This document shows, piece after piece, positions 62,882 to 64,000 of a stretch of DNA of 64,000 bases; position 1 is the stretch's first letter, and each line of letters opens with the position of its first letter. The notes under the pieces are model-generated. The model made no database searches. It was given only the letters and a program-made list of their open reading frames with translations, and was not told the DNA's origin. Origin of the DNA: Paenibacillus timonensis (GTDB lineage: Bacteria > Bacillota > Bacilli > Paenibacillales > Paenibacillaceae); assembly GCF_022427145.1 (NCBI RefSeq), contig NZ_JAKSXN010000006.1, forward strand, positions 61,285-125,284, read 5' to 3'. A program made the translations under genes and the position numbers.

Positions 62882-62914
62882 GGCAGCCGTCTCCTTGGAC
62901 GGCTGCCTGTTTTG
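62882..62914 (+). terminator. Rho-independent terminator
   Basis: GGCAGCCGTC and GACGGCTGCC form a perfect 10-bp stem with a 6-nt loop, followed by TGTTTTG, just after the Gly/Pro-rich gene. Confidence 0.8.
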
Positions 62915-63002
62915 TCCGCGGGTCCATATGGGCAGGATGGAATTATGAACGATCCTAGGCGATGATCCCGAACCCTCAAGTTTTGAAAGGAGTACCCGCA
63001 CC

Positions 63003-63992
63003 ATGTCGTCCTCATATCCTTATTTGTCGCGAAAACTGGTTCGTGAGCCGTTTCATGATCCGGACCTGCTGGAGGCCATCTGGAAGTACCGTTGGGGAAC
63101 GGACAATCCCATCGGTCCGATTCGTCTGGTGCTGATGCACGCGCCGGGAGAAGAGGTGCTGCAGTTGCATGATTCCGCCGGCGTAATCGAGTCCGGCCCC
63201 GTCCTGCTTCAGCATATCCGCGGGAGGCTTAGCAAGAACAACGGCACCGCCGCTCCCAAGCTCAAGCGACTGCAAGCGCAGCACCAAGCTCTGGCAACCG
63301 CCCTGGAGAAGGAGGGCGTTCGTATCCTGTGGCTGGACAAGCCGGACAAGCTCTGGCCGGAAACAATGTATACCCGCGATTTGGGGATGGTTATTCCCGG
63401 CGGCGTGATTTTGTCCCGTCTCGCGCTGTACGTCCGGTATGGGGAAACCGCGATGGCCGCCCGCACGCTCGGCGCCGCCGGCGTACCGATCCTCGGCATG
63501 ATCCAAGGCAGCGGCTTTGCCGAAGGCGGCAGCTTTACCATGCTGGATCGGCAAACGGCGGTCCTTGGCCGTTCGGAACGGGTGAATCCCGAAGGAATCG
63601 CGCAGGTGCGCCATATTCTATCGTTACAGCAGATCGACCTGATCGTCATCGACCTGCCCGCCTCGATCATTCACCTGGACGAAGCGTTCCTGCTGGTCGA
63701 CCGCCGCAAGGCACTAGTGAATATCGCGCTGCTGCCGTACTGGTTCCTGGACGAGCTGCATCAACGCGGTTTCGAGCTGCTGCACGTCGATCCCCGCGAT
63801 CCGACGTTAACCATCAACGGCTTGGCCCTGGCCCCGGGGAAAGTCCTGTTCTCCGCGGATGGGAAGCACACGATCGATCTGCTCTCCAGCCAAGGCGTTC
63901 AGGTCATTCCCGTCGAAATCTCCGAGATCGCCAAAATGGGCGGCGGCATCCATTGCTGTACCCTGCCGTTGATTCGAGAACCGCTGCTATGA
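63003..63992 (+). CDS. Arginine deiminase / amidinotransferase family protein
   Basis: This 329-residue protein has an ATG start 10 nt after AAAGGAG. It has the pentein fold of guanidino-modifying enzymes: WPETMYTRDLGMVIPGG, GFAEGGSFTML (substrate Glu), IIHLDEAFLLVD (catalytic His region) and the C-terminal nucleophile Cys in MGGGIHCCTLPLIRE. Members hydrolyse arginine or methylarginine to citrulline, or transfer amidino groups. It lacks adjacent arcB/arcC genes, so it is not a standard arginine deiminase operon; dimethylarginine hydrolase-like activity is possible. Confidence 0.9.
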   Translation: MSSSYPYLSRKLVREPFHDPDLLEAIWKYRWGTDNPIGPIRLVLMHAPGEEVLQLHDSAGVIESGPVLLQHIRGRLSKNNGTAAPKLKRLQAQHQALATALEKEGVRILWLDKPDKLWPETMYTRDLGMVIPGGVILSRLALYVRYGETAMAARTLGAAGVPILGMIQGSGFAEGGSFTMLDRQTAVLGRSERVNPEGIAQVRHILSLQQIDLIVIDLPASIIHLDEAFLLVDRRKALVNIALLPYWFLDELHQRGFELLHVDPRDPTLTINGLALAPGKVLFSADGKHTIDLLSSQGVQVIPVEISEIAKMGGGIHCCTLPLIREPLL

Positions 63993-64000
63993 ACCGGGGG

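Noticed and set aside
1..64000. tRNA or rRNA genes, insertion sequences, prophage
   Set aside because: No matching sequence blocks or transposase/phage-like proteins were seen on either strand by reading; a covariance search was not possible.

Overview
Organism: GC-rich (by eye mid-50s percent), strong Shine-Dalgarno sites with frequent GTG/TTG starts, two gerA-type germinant receptor operons, a spore-coat transglutaminase, LplB/LplC-type sugar importers and sensor-type AraC proteins. Together these point to an endospore-forming, motile Bacillota, most likely Paenibacillus or a close relative (Paenibacillaceae). No rRNA, tRNA, phage, IS or CRISPR locus was recognised. Layout: 1-3.3 kb holds a truncated DUF5107/TPR protein and a divergent AraC regulator. 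4.2-22.8 kb is a large minus-strand carbohydrate locus. It reads from the right as a membrane-anchored AraC sensor, two ABC permeases, a lipoprotein binding protein, an SGNH esterase, a GH110-like beta-helix enzyme and two GH95 enzymes. After a repeat-filled gap come a GH38 alpha-mannosidase, a membrane DsbA and a YjbR protein. 23.6-25.4 kb has an SDR, a frameshifted VOC gene and a Gly/Tyr-rich protein. 25.4-30.3 kb is a gerA-gerC-gerB-small membrane protein cluster with tgl upstream. 30.5-34.5 kb is a PRD regulator plus a fructose-family PTS permease. 34.6-38 kb has a short pyruvate kinase, an ArsR regulator, a YedF-like protein and a threonine aldolase. 38-51.3 kb carries four methyl-accepting chemotaxis proteins interleaved with an SDR, a LysR/YeiH pair and a Ca2+-type P-ATPase. 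51.5-53.4 kb has udk, a second repeat-filled gap, a DUF2812 gene and padR. 53.5-57.2 kb is a second gerA-gerC-gerB operon. 57.4-61 kb is a BmrCD-like heterodimeric ABC exporter. 61.1-64 kb has an SGNH protein, a DUF378 protein, a second Gly-rich protein and an amidinotransferase-family enzyme. How the parts work together: the carbohydrate locus looks like a self-contained import-then-digest system. The glycosidases lack signal peptides, so oligosaccharides taken up by the ABC importer would be trimmed in the cytoplasm. GH95 plus GH110 suggests glycans with Fuc/L-Gal and alpha-Gal caps. A perfect CcpA cre lies in the leader of the sensor gene, and near-cre sites lie at the ABC operon, GH38 and PTS starts, suggesting coordinated catabolite repression. 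All four MCP genes have SigD-like promoter candidates. The most unusual non-coding structures are two four-unit arrays of TGCA-centred palindromes in distant intergenic gaps, a 197-bp inverted-repeat-bounded element with AATAAGG palindromes, a dispersed 31-bp repeat shared by two of these gaps, and two tandem-repeat patches.
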